From NCBI GenBank assembly GCA_034522175.1, contig JAXHLQ010000001.1, positions 1,612,001-1,676,000 on the forward strand: a stretch of DNA of 64,000 nucleotides, in the 5' to 3' direction. Source of the stretch: JAIPDZ01 sp034522175 (GTDB lineage: Bacteria > Desulfobacterota > DSM-4660 > Desulfatiglandales > Desulfatiglandaceae). Positions 36,573 through 47,175 of the stretch are shown in pieces (position 1 is the first letter of the stretch; each line of letters starts with the position of its first letter). The translations under genes were made by a program, and so were the position numbers. The notes beneath the pieces were generated by a model. That model worked only from the letters and a program-made list of their open reading frames with translations. It ran no database searches and had not been told where the DNA came from.

Positions 36573-38827
36573 ATGTTCTCGGAGATTGTCCATAGCGTTC
36601 AGAGTATCAGCCTGAAATGGAAACTGTTGATCCCGTTCCTTCTTTTTTCCTTTTTGGGGACCACGAGTCTGGTCTACATCGGCCTCAATTCACAACAGGA
36701 ACTCATAAAGAAAGAGGAAAAAAAGGAGCTGCGCCGGTTCTATCGCCTGTTTCTAAATAAAATTTCCCAGAAGGGAACGCAGGCCCTTTCCATAGCCACC
36801 GTTCTGGCGGACAATCCCCAGATCCAGCGGTTACTTGCCGAAAAGGATAAGGACGGCCTCAGGGCGTACACCCGGCCCCTTTATGAGCAATTGGCGCAGG
36901 AATTCAGCGTTCGCCAGTTTCATTTCCATATTCCCCCGGGCATATCATTCTTGCGCATCCATTCGCCGGGTCAGGAGGGAGAAATGATCGCCTATCGAAA
37001 AGGGGTCATGGATGCCCTGAAAGGCGGCAGGGGTATCGTGGGGCTTGAATGGGGCTTAACGGGTCTCGGGATTCGGGGCATCGTCCCCCTCTATTCGGCA
37101 GGGACCCTGGTGGGAAGCATTGAGATCGGCTATCCTTTCGGTAGGTCTTTTCTCGAGGATCTCAAGGCGTATTGGGGACCCGATTTCACCGTCTTCGAAA
37201 AAAAAGGGCCGGATGCCTTTGCCCTCCTGGCCACGACCAGGGAAAAAGGTGAGCCCTACCGTCTTCACGGGAACAGCATAACACATGCCTATGATCGGGC
37301 GCACATCTGGATTGCCCCCCCCGGTCATCCGGACCGATCCATTTTTGTCGGGCCCGTGAGAGATTATCAGGGTGAGATTGTGGCCGAGGTTGAAATCGAC
37401 ATGGATCGTCTGCCGATCCTGCAGCGGCTGTCAAGAACACGAAATCTGATGATTCTTGTGGGGTTGGCCGGTATCTGCATCTCCTTTGCCCTCATCTGGG
37501 TCGTGGCCCTCCTGTTTGTTCGACCCATTAAGGAGATGGTGACCCATGCCCAGGAAATTGCCGAAGGGAAACGCTACCGTCGTATAACCCCCGGGCCCGA
37601 AGATGAAATTGGTGTTTTGGCCCATTCCCTCAATACCATGCTCAGTTCGCTGCAGAGAAGAGAGCGACAGATTGAGGAACATGCAAGGACTTTGGAGAGG
37701 CGGGTCAGGGAGCGGACCCAGGATCTGGTCTCTTCTGAAGAAAAATATCGCACCCTGGTGGATAATCTTCCCTGGTTGTGTATCGACTCCTGGGTGACGG
37801 TACCACCGAATTTATTAATCCTTATTTCACCACCATACTGGGGTTTTCCCCGGATGAAGTGACAGGCGACCGGCGGTTCTGGGTTGAGCAAATCTGGGGA
37901 TACGGCCCTGCCGAAGGTGAAAGGGTGTTAAGGGAACTGGCAGAGAAAAGGGACGGGTTCCGGGTGCAGAGGGTGGTCAGAAGTAAGGATGGCCGTCGGC
38001 TGACGTTTATCGATCATGCCATCCCTGTATTGCAAAATGGCGGCGATCTCAAATGGATTGAAGGGATTATGGTGGATATCACCGAACTCAAGCGGCTCCA
38101 GGAAATGGCCCTTAGAACCGAAGAGATACGGGTGCTGGGAGAGATATCGGCGCGGTTCGCCCATGAGATGAGAAATCCATTGGCCACGGCAGGGGGATTT
38201 GCGCGACGGCTCAGGGACTCGCTCGATAAGGACCCCCACCATCGAAAGCTCTTGAGCATCATTGTGGAGGAGGTGGCCCGCCTTGAGAGAATCCTGAAGA
38301 TCATTCTCTCTTCCATCGAACCCTTCTCCCTTTCCATATCCCGGGTGGATATCATCAAACTGATTCATGAGGTGCTGGTTGACCTGAAACCCCAGATGAA
38401 AGTGAAAGGCATCACCTTAAGCGAATCCCTCTCACCAGCCGTGGGGGAGTTTTACGGCGACGGGAGTCTTCTTAGAAAGGCGTTTGACAGCCTCCTGACG
38501 CATGCAGTGGTCTCCATGCCCGAAGGAGATTGCCTGACGGTTTTCTCCCAAACGGAGGGGGACCATCTGATGGTCACCATCCGGCACAAGGCCGACGGCA
38601 TTACCCAGGACGATCTGGACCATTTTTTTTATCCGCATATCACGAAAACGCCTGAATCCACTATCCTTGACTTGCCCCTGTGCAAGATTATCATTCACAG
38701 GCATGGCGGCAAGGTGGATGTCTTCCTGCAGGATGAGGATATTGTGTTGAGGGTCGAGCTCCCTCTAATGCCGCCGGGAATGGATGAAAATGCTTTAGGT
38801 GAACCCGATCAGGAGCATCCGTCGTGA
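36573..38827 (+). CDS. Membrane sensor histidine kinase with eroded ATPase domain, one frame break in this sequence
   Basis: The composite protein is about 751 residues. In order: a membrane helix at about 15-33, a large periplasmic sensor region, a second helix near 290-315, HAMP (RPIKEMVTHAQEIAEGK), PAS (YRLLGDGTTEFINPYFTTIL) and a DHp domain with RFAHEMRNPLATAGGF. Adding one G at 37774-37775 joins the two frames as LPWVVYRLLG. The ATPase domain is degenerate: the N-box Asn residues are missing (SLLTHAVVSM), the G1 box lacks D-x-G-x-G (HKADGI), and the G2 box reads TILDLPLCKI. The stop overlaps the next gene (GTGA). Confidence 0.8.
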
Positions 38828-39531
38828 TACGCTACATTGCCCTCAATGCCTTCATTGCGATTCATTCCATCTTTTTCTGCCTGTGGGGGCTTTTGATATC
38901 CCTATTCGATAAAGAGGGAACCTGGGTCCATCGCTATTGCGCTGCGCCATGGGCCTGGGTGATCCTCAGGGTTTGCGGTATTAAGGTGAATGTGTTCGGT
39001 AAAGAGGGCCTGACGTTTCATACCCCAAGGATCTATATGGTGAACCACCAGAGTTTTTTCGACATTTTTATTCTGCTGGCGTGTCTTCCCGCGGATTTCA
39101 AGTTCATTCTGAAACAGGAACTCATGCGAATTCCGTTGCTGGGGCCCGCCATGAAGGGAGCGGGGTATATTGCCATTGAACGTAACGACCCCCGGGAGGC
39201 GGTGAAAAGCATGAACCAGGCAGCCAAAAAGATCAAAAACGGTACATCGGTATTGCTGTTCCCTGAGGGAACCCGAAGCCCGGATGGACGGCTTCAGCCT
39301 TTTAAAAAGGGGGGCTTCAGCCTGGCCGTTAAAGCGGGGTGCGACATCATGCCCGTAACCATTGTTGGAAGTTCTAAAATTGCACCGAAAGGGAGTCTCA
39401 GAATCCGCAAGGGAACGGTGGACATGCACATCGGAAAACCGATATCGCTTGGGTCCGCCACCAAACGGGATGTTCCCCGGCTGATGGAAATGGTGCGTAT
39501 GGTAATGCTCAAAGCGACGGCATCCAAATAG
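38824..39531 (+). CDS. 1-acylglycerol-3-phosphate acyltransferase (PlsC family)
   Basis: The start is a GTG that overlaps the kinase stop. The 235-residue membrane protein has the acyltransferase motif NHQSFFD near residue 75, AIERNDPREA, and FPEGTRSPDGRL near residue 145. These form the catalytic His-Asp and the phosphate-binding block of LPA acyltransferases. It adds the second acyl chain in phospholipid synthesis. Coupling to a sensor kinase gene is unusual but may only reflect shared transcription. Confidence 0.9.
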   Translation: MIRYIALNAFIAIHSIFFCLWGLLISLFDKEGTWVHRYCAAPWAWVILRVCGIKVNVFGKEGLTFHTPRIYMVNHQSFFDIFILLACLPADFKFILKQELMRIPLLGPAMKGAGYIAIERNDPREAVKSMNQAAKKIKNGTSVLLFPEGTRSPDGRLQPFKKGGFSLAVKAGCDIMPVTIVGSSKIAPKGSLRIRKGTVDMHIGKPISLGSATKRDVPRLMEMVRMVMLKATASK

Positions 39532-39553
39532 GAGACGCTCATGAACTGGGCGT

Positions 39554-39880
39554 ATGGCGAGAACCGTGGGAACCGCTTTTTATCCGGAAGATATCCGTGA
39601 CGATGAGATAGCGCGGGAAAAGGAGAAGGCCCGCAGGCTGAGGCGGACCCACTGGTGGCAGAAGAAAATCCAGGCCGGTATCTGTTACTACTGTCATGAA
39701 CCCGTGGGTCGGCAGCACCTGACCATGGATCATGTGGTGCCCCTGAGTCGCGGGGGAAAGAGCGCGAAAGGAAATCTGGTGCCGGCGTGTAAGACATGTA
39801 ACAATAAAAAAAGATACCTGCTGCCGTTGGAGTGGGATGAATATTTGAAGCGACTGAACCGGGCTGACGAGGACGTATGA
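39554..39880 (+). CDS. HNH endonuclease family protein
   Basis: The 108-residue protein has a zinc-binding HNH domain: CYYCHEPVG, then MDHVVPLSRGGKSAKGNLVP and CKTCNNKK. Both CxxC pairs and the catalytic His are present. Upstream, GGAG better fits an ATG at 39541 in another frame, which runs only 19 codons, so the true start may be affected by a frame error. Small free-standing HNH proteins of this type are common and of unknown role. Confidence 0.8.
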   Translation: MARTVGTAFYPEDIRDDEIAREKEKARRLRRTHWWQKKIQAGICYYCHEPVGRQHLTMDHVVPLSRGGKSAKGNLVPACKTCNNKKRYLLPLEWDEYLKRLNRADEDV

Positions 39881-39886
39881 GGTGGC

Positions 39887-40690
39887 TTACTGTCTTTCTA
39901 CGGCGACTTTCTGCCCCCGCAGCTCACCGGCATCTTTCCCGAACCGATCGGCGGCCCGGCCGCGGTTGACCGCGATTTCCAAATAGCCTGAACTGCTGAA
40001 GAGGGCCAGCACCTCATCGGGTCCCACGTCTGTGTATTTTTGGTTCAGGGCCGTGATGACCCGATCTCCTGATCGAATCAGAGGCTGATGGCCACTTAAA
40101 AAGTCGATCAGCACATCTTTCCCGATATTGGTGATGAGGTTTCCGAAGCGGTCGACGGTGGTAATCTCACCGGTGAGGCCGTCTTCTGTTGATTGAGCGG
40201 CTTTTATATCCAAACGCACCGGGTCGTCGATGGGGACACCCATCTCGCTGGGATCCACACGTAGAGAAAGATGGGCGGCCACCGGTGCAAATATATCACG
40301 GCCGTGAAATGTGGGACTCACCGTGGGGCGAAAATAGGCGGTCTCGGTGAGATGAATCAACTGGGCTTCGCTATCCCCGGAAATGATGGGCCAGAAAATA
40401 CCGTTATCCGGGCCCACAAAGAGATGCCCCCGGGTGCGAACCAGGATCGGGCGTCTTGCCCCGCCGACGCCCGGGTCGACGACGGCGACATGAACGGTTC
40501 CGGGCGGGAAAAACGGGCAGGTTTCCTTGAGCATTCGGGCTGCGGTTTCGATGGCGCCGGGATCGATTTGGTGGCTGATATCACATATCATGGCGCCGGG
40601 ATTAACCGAAAGGATGACCCCCTTCATGGTCCCTGCGTAAGGGTCCTTCAAGCCGAAATCGGTTGTCAGGGTGATGATTCCTCTTCCCAT
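39887..40690 (-). CDS. S-adenosyl-L-methionine hydrolase / hydroxide adenosyltransferase family protein
   Basis: The 267-residue protein belongs to the DUF62 family, related to fluorinase and chlorinase. TLTTDFGLKDPYAGTMKG at the N-terminus, VVDPGVGG near residue 70, GPDNGIFW near residue 92 and SPTFHGRDIFAPVAAHL near residue 124 are the family blocks. Non-halogenating members hydrolyse SAM to adenosine and methionine with a conserved Asp-Arg-His set. It is convergent with the HNH gene and divergent from rnc. The role in the cell is not settled. Confidence 0.88.
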   Translation of the reverse strand: MGRGIITLTTDFGLKDPYAGTMKGVILSVNPGAMICDISHQIDPGAIETAARMLKETCPFFPPGTVHVAVVDPGVGGARRPILVRTRGHLFVGPDNGIFWPIISGDSEAQLIHLTETAYFRPTVSPTFHGRDIFAPVAAHLSLRVDPSEMGVPIDDPVRLDIKAAQSTEDGLTGEITTVDRFGNLITNIGKDVLIDFLSGHQPLIRSGDRVITALNQKYTDVGPDEVLALFSSSGYLEIAVNRGRAADRFGKDAGELRGQKVAVERQ

Positions 40691-40757
40691 AACCTGTTCT
40701 TATCCCCCGAATGAGCGGGGTGTGTCAAGCTCCCGAGACGGGAGGGGCTCTCGATTC

Positions 40758-40786
40758 TTTACAAAGATAACCGGCTTGGGTACAAT
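40758..40786 (+). promoter_or_regulatory. Promoter of the rnc-radical SAM-era operon
   Basis: TTTACA (40758-40763) and TACAAT (40781-40786) are 17 bp apart, about 43 bp before the rnc start. Each hexamer matches the sigma-70 consensus at 5 of 6 positions. Confidence 0.65.
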
Positions 40787-40828
40787 TTTTTTCCTTTAGA
40801 AAAAAATCGCTCGTCCGGTGTCTATGAG

Positions 40829-41578
40829 ATGGCCGGTAACATGGAAAAAGAGATGAATGAAAATCAACCATCTGACGGATCGGTGGATCTCAAATGGAAC
40901 GATCTGACCCGTCGTCTGCGGTACACATTCAGTGACCAGAGGATTCTGGTTCAGGCATTTTGTCACGCCTCTTATGTGAACGAGCATCCGAATGCCGGGC
41001 TGAGGGATAATGAGCGCCTCGAGTTTCTGGGGGACGCGGTTCTGGATCTGACCGTCAGCACCCTGCTGATGAAGACGTTTAAGGATGCGCCGGAAGGGGA
41101 TTTGTCCAAGTTCAGGGCCATGGTGGTGGACGAAGCGGGTCTTTATGAGGTTTCGCTGCGGCTGGGCCTGGGCGCCTATCTCCTCCTGGGTCGCGGAGAG
41201 GAGCAGGGCCGCGGCAGGGAAAAGCCGTCGATCCTTGCGGATACCCTGGAGGCGGTGATTGGGGCCATTTATCTCGATGGCGGGTTTGACAGCGCCATGA
41301 ACGTCATCACCCGGCTTTTTCACCCCATGATCGAGCGCGTGGCGGCCGAGGAGATGGTCCATGATTTTAAGAGCCTTCTCCAGGAATTTACTCAGCAGGT
41401 CTGGCGCACCCTGCCGAAATACCGGTTAATCAAGGAATCGGGGCCGGCCCATAACAAAAGGTTCACCGTGGCATTGGACCTCAAAGGAAAGGCGGTTGCA
41501 CAAGGAGAGGGAAGCAGCAAAAAGGAGGCCGAACAGCAGGCGGCAAAACAGGCCTTTCTTTCCCTGAAAGAGACGTGA
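40829..41578 (+). CDS. rnc: Ribonuclease III
   Basis: The 249-residue enzyme has the RNase III signature NERLEFLGDAVLDL near residue 62 and the second acidic site DTLEAVIGAIYLDGG near residue 138. A C-terminal double-stranded RNA-binding domain (FKSLLQEFTQQVW, then GEGSSKKEAEQQAAKQA) completes it. Alternative starts exist at ATGs 12 and 24 bp downstream. It processes rRNA precursors. Its stop overlaps the next start (GTGA). Confidence 0.95.
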   Translation: MAGNMEKEMNENQPSDGSVDLKWNDLTRRLRYTFSDQRILVQAFCHASYVNEHPNAGLRDNERLEFLGDAVLDLTVSTLLMKTFKDAPEGDLSKFRAMVVDEAGLYEVSLRLGLGAYLLLGRGEEQGRGREKPSILADTLEAVIGAIYLDGGFDSAMNVITRLFHPMIERVAAEEMVHDFKSLLQEFTQQVWRTLPKYRLIKESGPAHNKRFTVALDLKGKAVAQGEGSSKKEAEQQAAKQAFLSLKET

Positions 41579-42594
41579 CCCCCCTGATCATCCCCATCTT
41601 TATCCCCCATGAGGGCTGCCCTCACCGGTGTGTGTTCTGTGAGCAGCACAAGATAACCGACCGACAAACCCGTGGCGTGGCCCCCGCGGATGTAACAGAT
41701 CTGTTGAGACAGGCGCTTGCATCCCCGCGCTTCGATGTGAAGCGATGTCCTGAAGCGGCATTTTACGGCGGTACCTTCACAGGCCTTTCAAGAGCGCGGA
41801 TGAAAGGCCTCATGGACGCGGTGACACCGTTTATGAAGGAAGGCCTCATCCGGTCCATGAGGGTATCCACCCGGCCCGATGCGCTGGACGCGGAACGGCT
41901 GGGGCTGATGAAGGCCTACGGCGTCCGCACGGTGGAACTGGGGGTTCAGAGCATGGACGACCATGTGCTCCTTGAGTCCCGGCGGGGGCATACCGCGAGA
42001 GACACCCTGCGGGCGGTCCAGGCCCTTCAAGGAGCGGGATTCCAGGTGGGCATCCAGCTCATGCCCGGACTTCCGGGGGATTCCCCCGCCCTGTTTGAGA
42101 AAACCGTCGCGGCGGTCTTGCGGCTTAAACCGGACATGATCCGTCTTTACCCGGCGGTGGTCATCCGGGGGACGGAACTGGCCCGGCGATACGCAGAAGG
42201 GACCTATGAGCCGATGCCATTGGCGGAGGCCGTGACCCTTTGCAGGGATGCCACCATGCGTTTTGAGGCCGAAGGTATCCCGGTGATACGACTCGGGTTG
42301 CACGGTTCCCCCTCACTGACGGAAGCGGGGGCGCTCGTGGCCGGTCCCTGGCATCCGGCATTCGGGTTCCTGGTACGTTCGGCCATTCATCATCGGGTGA
42401 TTGACCCGTATTTAAAGCGGTACGGCGATACGGCTCGAATCAGGCTGTTTGTGCCGAACCGGGACATTCCCCTCGTGCGGGGGTACAAAAACAGGGGTAT
42501 TCGTTTGATTGAGCGAAAAACAGGGGCCGATGTGCTTGGCGTCATTGCGGATGATCGGATCCCAAGAGGGCAGATCCGAGTGGAGGTCATATGA
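41575..42594 (+). CDS. Radical SAM protein, Elp3-like
   Basis: The start is a GTG overlapping the rnc stop. The 339-residue protein has the radical SAM cluster motif HEGCPHRCVFCEQ near residue 12, a CxxxCxxC set. It has FYGGTFTGLSR and VELGVQSMDDHVL, as in the Elp3-like branch (COG1243), whose members modify tRNA or act on unknown substrates. It lacks an acetyltransferase domain. Position between rnc and era is common in deltaproteobacteria and suggests an RNA-linked role, which is inference. Confidence 0.85.
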   Translation: MTPLIIPIFIPHEGCPHRCVFCEQHKITDRQTRGVAPADVTDLLRQALASPRFDVKRCPEAAFYGGTFTGLSRARMKGLMDAVTPFMKEGLIRSMRVSTRPDALDAERLGLMKAYGVRTVELGVQSMDDHVLLESRRGHTARDTLRAVQALQGAGFQVGIQLMPGLPGDSPALFEKTVAAVLRLKPDMIRLYPAVVIRGTELARRYAEGTYEPMPLAEAVTLCRDATMRFEAEGIPVIRLGLHGSPSLTEAGALVAGPWHPAFGFLVRSAIHHRVIDPYLKRYGDTARIRLFVPNRDIPLVRGYKNRGIRLIERKTGADVLGVIADDRIPRGQIRVEVI

Positions 42595-43475
42595 CGTTTC
42601 GCTCCGGTTTCATAGGGATCGTGGGGCCGCCCAATGCGGGTAAATCCACTTTGCTGAATCGCATGCTGGGCAAAAAGCTGGCCATCGTTTCCCCCAAACC
42701 GCAGACAACGAGAACCCGAATCATCGGTGTTTTGAATAGAGCGGACTGCCAGATGATATTTATGGATACGCCCGGGATCCACCGAACCAAAACCGCGCTT
42801 CACGAGAGTATGGTCGAATCGGCGTTGGCGGCCTTCCACGAGGTCGATCTGTTGTTGGTGATGTTGGATGCGACCCGTGCCGATGGTTTTGATACCGGGC
42901 CTCTTTTGGGGCATCTCGATGGACTGAAGAAACCCTGCATCCTGGTCATGAACAAGATCGACCGGGTATCGAAGAAAAGTCTTCTCCCGAAAATGGATGC
43001 CTGCCGAAAAGAATTCCCGTTTGACGCCATTTTGCCGGTTTCTGCTCTGAAAGGGGACGGCGTGGACATCCTCCTCGACGAGCTAAAGAAACGGCTTGAG
43101 CCGGGCCCCCGGCTGTTTCCAGAGGACATGGAGACCGACCAGTCAGAACAGGCCCTCATATCGGAGTTGATACGGGAAAAGATTTATCATCACATGAACA
43201 AGGAACTCCCGTATTCGGCGGCGGTCACCGTTGAGCGCCTGGAAGATCTTCCCCATAAAAATCTCCTCCTTATCTCTGCATGCATCCACGTGGAGACCGA
43301 ATCACAGAAAAAAATATTCATCGGGCGCAAGGGGCGAACCATAAAGGCCATTGGACGCGCAGCGCGATTGGAACTGGAGCGGGTTTTTGAGGGGAAGGTC
43401 TATCTTGAGTTACGGGTGCGGGTGGAAAAAAACTGGGGTAAAGATGCAAAGGCGCTGAGGCGTCTCGGGTACTGA
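42591..43475 (+). CDS. era: GTPase Era
   Basis: The 294-residue GTPase has G1 GPPNAGKST, the TRTRIIG effector loop, G3 DTPGIHRT and G4 NKID. A C-terminal KH domain (KKIFIGRKGRTIKAIG) binds the 3' end of 16S rRNA for 30S maturation. The ATG overlaps the stop of the radical SAM gene. It ends 5-10 bp before a strong terminator. Confidence 0.96.
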   Translation: MTFRSGFIGIVGPPNAGKSTLLNRMLGKKLAIVSPKPQTTRTRIIGVLNRADCQMIFMDTPGIHRTKTALHESMVESALAAFHEVDLLLVMLDATRADGFDTGPLLGHLDGLKKPCILVMNKIDRVSKKSLLPKMDACRKEFPFDAILPVSALKGDGVDILLDELKKRLEPGPRLFPEDMETDQSEQALISELIREKIYHHMNKELPYSAAVTVERLEDLPHKNLLLISACIHVETESQKKIFIGRKGRTIKAIGRAARLELERVFEGKVYLELRVRVEKNWGKDAKALRRLGY

Positions 43476-43479
43476 TCAA

Positions 43480-43514
43480 AAAAAACCAACCCCGTTTTTC
43501 GGGGTTGGTTTCTT
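43480..43514 (+). terminator. Terminator of the rnc-era operon
   Basis: A 12-bp perfect stem AAACCAACCCCG / CGGGGTTGGTTT encloses a 5-T loop and is followed by CTT, with an A-run on the other side. Confidence 0.85.
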
Positions 43515-43771
43515 AGGAGGAAAGAGTAATGAATGGTGTTTCATTTTGCGTATCATGAACATGCAAAATACCTGCCAAAAGTTTTTATTTTTTCAAATTA
43601 TTTTACAACCCCCTGTTTTTACGAGCTTTTTCTTCGTTGCTCGTATGTCAAGCCGGTAAGAGGCGACATCCAAAAGTACAATATTTTGTACGAACCCGTC
43701 GGGCTTTGAGCGGATGAATGAGTTAAGTAGTTGAAATAATGTAATAAATTTTGGTACATGATATTTTACTC
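43515..43771. other. AT-rich spacer between era and the two-component pair
   Basis: No convincing gene. A perfect AGGAGG precedes a 9-codon frame at 43529-43558, too short to call. Confidence 0.5.
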
Positions 43772-45136
<1,365 letters not shown>

Positions 45137-45210
45137 TGCTGTTTACTCCGTCGATATCAGACGCAGGCATCATGGATATATGCCGTCAAGGGTTCGGGAG
45201 AACCAATGAT

Positions 45211-45286
45211 GCCACAAAGACACCAAAGACACGAAGAAAAGATTTTTAAATCAAACGCCACTTTGAGTCTTTGGTGCCTTAGTGGC
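45211..45286. repeat. Imperfect palindromic CCACAAAGACACCAAAG repeat
   Basis: Left arm 45211-45236 and right arm 45261-45286 pair with few mismatches across a 24-nt AT-rich loop. It lies between the kinase and regulator genes. It resembles a widespread dispersed intergenic repeat type. Confidence 0.6.
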
Positions 45287-45296
45287 CGCTTTGGGT

Positions 45297-46748
45297 TTAA
45301 GAGGATCGGGGCAGCTTGATGATTACTGTCGTCCTCTGACTGTCCTCGTCTTTGTCGCCCTTTTCTCTGCTTTCGATGTTTATGTGGCCGCCGTGGCCCT
45401 CGATAATGTTCTTTACGATGGAAAGGCCGAGGCCGCTTCCCTTGTCTTTGGTGCTGAAAAAGGGGTCAAATATCCTTCCCCGATCATCGGGTGCGATGCC
45501 CGTCCCGGTGTCTTCAAATCGAATGATGTAGGTGTCTTTTTCCTCGGTCACATTCACAATGAGCTTTCCGCCACCTTCCATGGATTGAAGGGCGTTCACA
45601 CAGATGTTCAAAAAGGATCGATACAAAAGGTGGGGATCCGCCTTGATGTGGAGGGAACGGTGGTCCAGATTATCCTCTAAGGAGATACCCTTGCTTTCCG
45701 CCTCCGGTCCGATGAATTGAAGGCCCTTTTTCAGAATTTCATCAAGGTGGCAATCCTGAACGTTTGGTTTTTGCGGGCGGGCAAAATCCAGAAATTCGGT
45801 GACGATATTGTTGAGTCGGCTCGATTCCTCGATGATCAACTCAGACAACCGCGACTGGGTCTCGTCCGCCTTGGGCATGCCCCGCAACAGTTCGGCTGTG
45901 CTCCTGATGATCCCCAGCGGATTTCGGATCTCATGGGATACCCCCGCCACCATTTTGCCCAAGGCGGCCAGCCGCTCCGTCTGATTGAGCTGCGCCTCCA
46001 ACTGGCGCTGCGCCTCGGCCCGTTGATCGAGAATTCGTTCCGCCTTTTGGACAATGAGAAGAAGGGCCACGAATATCAGACCCATAATCAGAATGGAGAG
46101 GCCGAATATGAGGTACTGAAGTCTGACGATGGAGGCATATTCTTCGCTGAGGTCCTGAATGAGTTCAAAGACGCCGCCGATTTCGCCCTTTTGACCCGTA
46201 AACGGGTCTACGCCCCGGAAAGGAATGAAGGTCCGAAATTTTTTTTCGCCCCCGAGGGCCTCAATGCCGAGACCCCAGAGATCATCACCACCGGATACGA
46301 GTCGTGAAGAGTCTTCCCCTTCAACCGCCCGTTTATACCCCAGGCTTTTTTTGACCCGCTTGCCGATCAGTTCAGGGTCCGTGCTGTAGGCGATCACCCC
46401 TGTGCCGATTTCATAGATATTGACCAGATCGATGTTGAAGCTGTGAATGGTGCTCTTCACGATGCGGTCCATCATGTCATACTGCCGTTTTTCCCTGAGG
46501 CGTATTTGTCCATAGCGCGAAGTGACCGGGAGGACAAAATTCTGGAACACCTGATGGCTCAAATTCTCTCCCAGCAACAGCGCATAATTTTCGTAGCTTT
46601 TCATGAGGATATCTTTGGCTTGCTGAGAAATGACCACTGAAAAGGGAAAACTGAAAATAACGAGGACGATGAAACTGGCGTAGGCAAAAAACTTAACCAG
46701 TCTGAACTGCCTCCCCGATGACAGGGTGTCTTGTTTGGAAGGGGTCAT
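45297..46748 (-). CDS. Membrane sensor histidine kinase, partner of the NtrC-type regulator
   Basis: The 483-residue kinase has two membrane helices at about residues 18-40 and 215-237, with a periplasmic sensor domain between. The DHp domain carries VAGVSHEIRNPLGIIRS, with its His near residue 274. The ATPase domain has intact N (NICVNALQSM), G1 (DTGTGIAPDD) and G2 (GSGLGLSIVK) boxes. The arrangement resembles ZraS/AtoS-type kinases. It precedes the regulator by about 160 bp, which holds a palindromic repeat. The signal is unknown. Confidence 0.92.
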   Translation of the reverse strand: MTPSKQDTLSSGRQFRLVKFFAYASFIVLVIFSFPFSVVISQQAKDILMKSYENYALLLGENLSHQVFQNFVLPVTSRYGQIRLREKRQYDMMDRIVKSTIHSFNIDLVNIYEIGTGVIAYSTDPELIGKRVKKSLGYKRAVEGEDSSRLVSGGDDLWGLGIEALGGEKKFRTFIPFRGVDPFTGQKGEIGGVFELIQDLSEEYASIVRLQYLIFGLSILIMGLIFVALLLIVQKAERILDQRAEAQRQLEAQLNQTERLAALGKMVAGVSHEIRNPLGIIRSTAELLRGMPKADETQSRLSELIIEESSRLNNIVTEFLDFARPQKPNVQDCHLDEILKKGLQFIGPEAESKGISLEDNLDHRSLHIKADPHLLYRSFLNICVNALQSMEGGGKLIVNVTEEKDTYIIRFEDTGTGIAPDDRGRIFDPFFSTKDKGSGLGLSIVKNIIEGHGGHINIESREKGDKDEDSQRTTVIIKLPRSS

Positions 46749-46752
46749 GTGG

Positions 46753-46785
46753 GATTGGTGAGTGATGATTGGCGATTGGCGATTG
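46753..46785. repeat. GATTG-type intergenic repeat
   Basis: GATTGGTGAGTGATGATTGG followed by CGATTGGCGATTG; the same unit type recurs at 63913-63945 and, inverted, at 11585-11610. Confidence 0.55.
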
Positions 46786-46976
46786 ACATCCCGATGTGGC
46801 TTTTTCCCACTTCAGGGCGGGATCGCTCCGTGATAGCGCTATTGGTCGGGGGCAAGTCTTGCACTGTACGCACGCGCCTCATACTTTCGGGATTCGGTGA
46901 ATGGTGAATTATTCGAAAAATCTCGTTCGCCATTTTATCCCCAAAGATATCTGTGAGTCAACAGTGTGGTCCGGCT

Positions 46977-47086
46977 CTGGATATTCGACATAGTGGAAGG
47001 GCCTGAACGGGTAGGCCCATTGGCCGGCAGAAGCCAGGACATCCAAGGAGTGGCTATTCCAAATCAACCCCATATCGAATATCCAG
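46977..47086. repeat. 12-bp perfect inverted repeat flanking 86 bp
   Basis: CTGGATATTCGA (46977-46988) and TCGAATATCCAG (47075-47086) are exact inverted copies, with partial similarity extending a few bases on both sides. The enclosed sequence has GC-rich short pairings such as GGGCCTGAAC...GGGTAGGCCC. Confidence 0.55.
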
Positions 47087-47175
47087 GCTTGCGTAGACTT
47101 CTAATGTCCTGTATCTTAACAGCGGAATGCTGGAGCACCCAGCGGGTTGAACTGGATTCTTAGAGCGATTTTGCC

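Larger units (their letters stand above)
46749..47175. other. Divergent intergenic region with repeats
   Basis: No gene is seen. It contains a GATTG-rich run at 46753-46785 and a long-spaced perfect inverted repeat at 46977-47086. Promoters for both flanking operons must lie here, but I cannot point to a good one. Confidence 0.5.

Noticed and set aside
43529..43558. 9-codon frame after a perfect AGGAGG
   Set aside because: Too short and without any supporting context; it may be chance or a regulatory leader, which I cannot decide.
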